DNA of 12,517 bases from positions 1 through 12,517 of the forward strand of contig JASEIA010000041.1 in assembly GCA_030018575.1 (NCBI GenBank). Reading direction: 5' to 3'. Below, in pieces: positions 12,197 through 12,517 of the stretch (positions are counted from its first letter, which is position 1; each line of letters opens with the position of its first letter). The position numbers and the translations under genes are program-made. The notes under the pieces were generated by a model. That model saw only the letters and a list, made by a program, of their open reading frames with translations, was not told where the DNA came from and searched no databases. This DNA comes from Nanobdellota archaeon (GTDB taxonomy: Archaea > Nanobdellota > Nanobdellia > SCGC-AAA011-G17 > GW2011-AR17).

Positions 12197-12318
12197 TTGA
12201 TAAAGCGGTTTAAAGGCAAATAAAGAGCAAAGAAGGCGGGAATGGATAAAAAAGAAAAGGCCAACCTCCGGCGTGAATTAAATCAATAAAAAGAAATTAA
12301 AAATAAGAAAACTATTTC
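12197..12318. other. A-rich gap with no gene seen
   Basis: This stretch is very A-rich on the plus strand (T-rich on the minus strand), which suits termination of the minus-strand gene ending at 12319. The only frame starting with ATG (12243) is 13 codons long. I see no RNA gene I can support. Confidence 0.5.
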
Positions 12319-12517
12319 TTAAAGGTCTATTTCATACTTATATTGTTGATTGCGCTGCCTTTCTTCCAAATCTGCGCAGCCGACCCTGTTGCAGAATTCC
12401 ATCCATCTTTGTCTTGCCTTTTCTGCCAGCATTTTTGTCTGCGGTGTATCTTTTGTTAAATCAACTGGGAAATTACCGTATAGCTTATATACTTCTGGGT
12501 TTGTCAAGCTGCCTCTT
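12319..12517 (-). CDS. C-terminal part of an unrecognised protein
   Basis: The frame is open from the window edge to the TAA at 12319-12321. It gives at least 62 residues, such as PEVYKLYGNFPVDLTKDTP and KMLAEKARQRWMEFCNRVGC, then a charged tail (EERQRNQQYKYEIDL). The part looks like a soluble helical domain. A TTG at 12507 could be the start with AGAGG just upstream, but the frame stays open to the edge, so a start outside the window is equally likely. No family is recognised. Confidence 0.5.
   Translation of the reverse strand, partial: RGSLTNPEVYKLYGNFPVDLTKDTPQTKMLAEKARQRWMEFCNRVGCADLEERQRNQQYKYEIDL

Noticed and set aside
12243..12285. Short plus-strand ORF in the A-rich gap
   Set aside because: Only 13 codons, lysine-rich as expected by chance in A-rich DNA, with no family signal.

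Overview
This window looks like chromosomal DNA of a DPANN-type archaeon, probably near Woesearchaeota or Pacearchaeota; that placement is an inference from gene content. The archaeal signs are direct. There is a 54-residue Sec61-beta and an archaeal NAC (NAC plus UBA domains). Two adjacent tRNA genes are interrupted at position 37/38. Archaeal TATA boxes sit about 26-30 bp upstream of the ATG of most first genes, which implies leaderless mRNAs. Internal operon genes instead use Shine-Dalgarno motifs or ATGA stop/start overlaps.

Layout. Positions 1-92 hold the tail of a forward CDS. Positions 106-278 hold an array of near-identical 28-bp hairpin repeats with a compensatory base change, between convergent genes. 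Positions 265-2056 (minus) carry a small winged-helix-like protein and GatB of the tRNA-dependent amidotransferase. Positions 2158-3137 (minus) are a wHTH-nucleotidyltransferase (MNT) overlapping by ATGA a HEPN gene broken by an in-frame TAA. The MNT start carries a perfect 16-bp direct repeat that includes its TATA box. Positions 3236-5653 (plus) encode a SLOG-like Rossmann protein, a membrane-anchored alpha/beta hydrolase and a calcineurin-like phosphoesterase. Positions 5702-6511 hold a frameshifted nucleotidyltransferase-fold gene and two small overlapping ORFs. Positions 6556-6771 are tRNA-Lys(CTT) and tRNA-Ser(CGA), both with introns.

Positions 6846-8355 hold convergent, tail-overlapping scpA (condensin kleisin) and a MinD/ParA ATPase, a chromosome segregation and cell-organisation neighbourhood. 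The minD start region is duplicated: a 31-codon upstream ORF repeats the first 13 codons of MinD with only synonymous differences, has the best promoter and Shine-Dalgarno site, forms a long stem-loop, and ends in an ATGA overlap with the real minD start. Positions 8593-9516 encode an ORF6N protein with a PLD-like C-terminal region, probably of bacterial or phage origin.

Positions 9758-12158 (minus) read Sec61-beta, NAC, a four-hairpin intergenic array, then four unrecognised genes forming two paralogous pairs (156/144 aa and 140/136 aa). Sec61-beta and NAC both serve nascent-chain handling, so the four unknowns may be linked to that process, but this rests only on position. Positions 12319-12517 hold the C-terminal part of a minus-strand hypothetical protein.

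The observations most worth checking are the duplicated minD leader, the two hairpin arrays, the broken MNT/HEPN pair with its duplicated promoter, and the paralogous quartet beside Sec61-beta/NAC.
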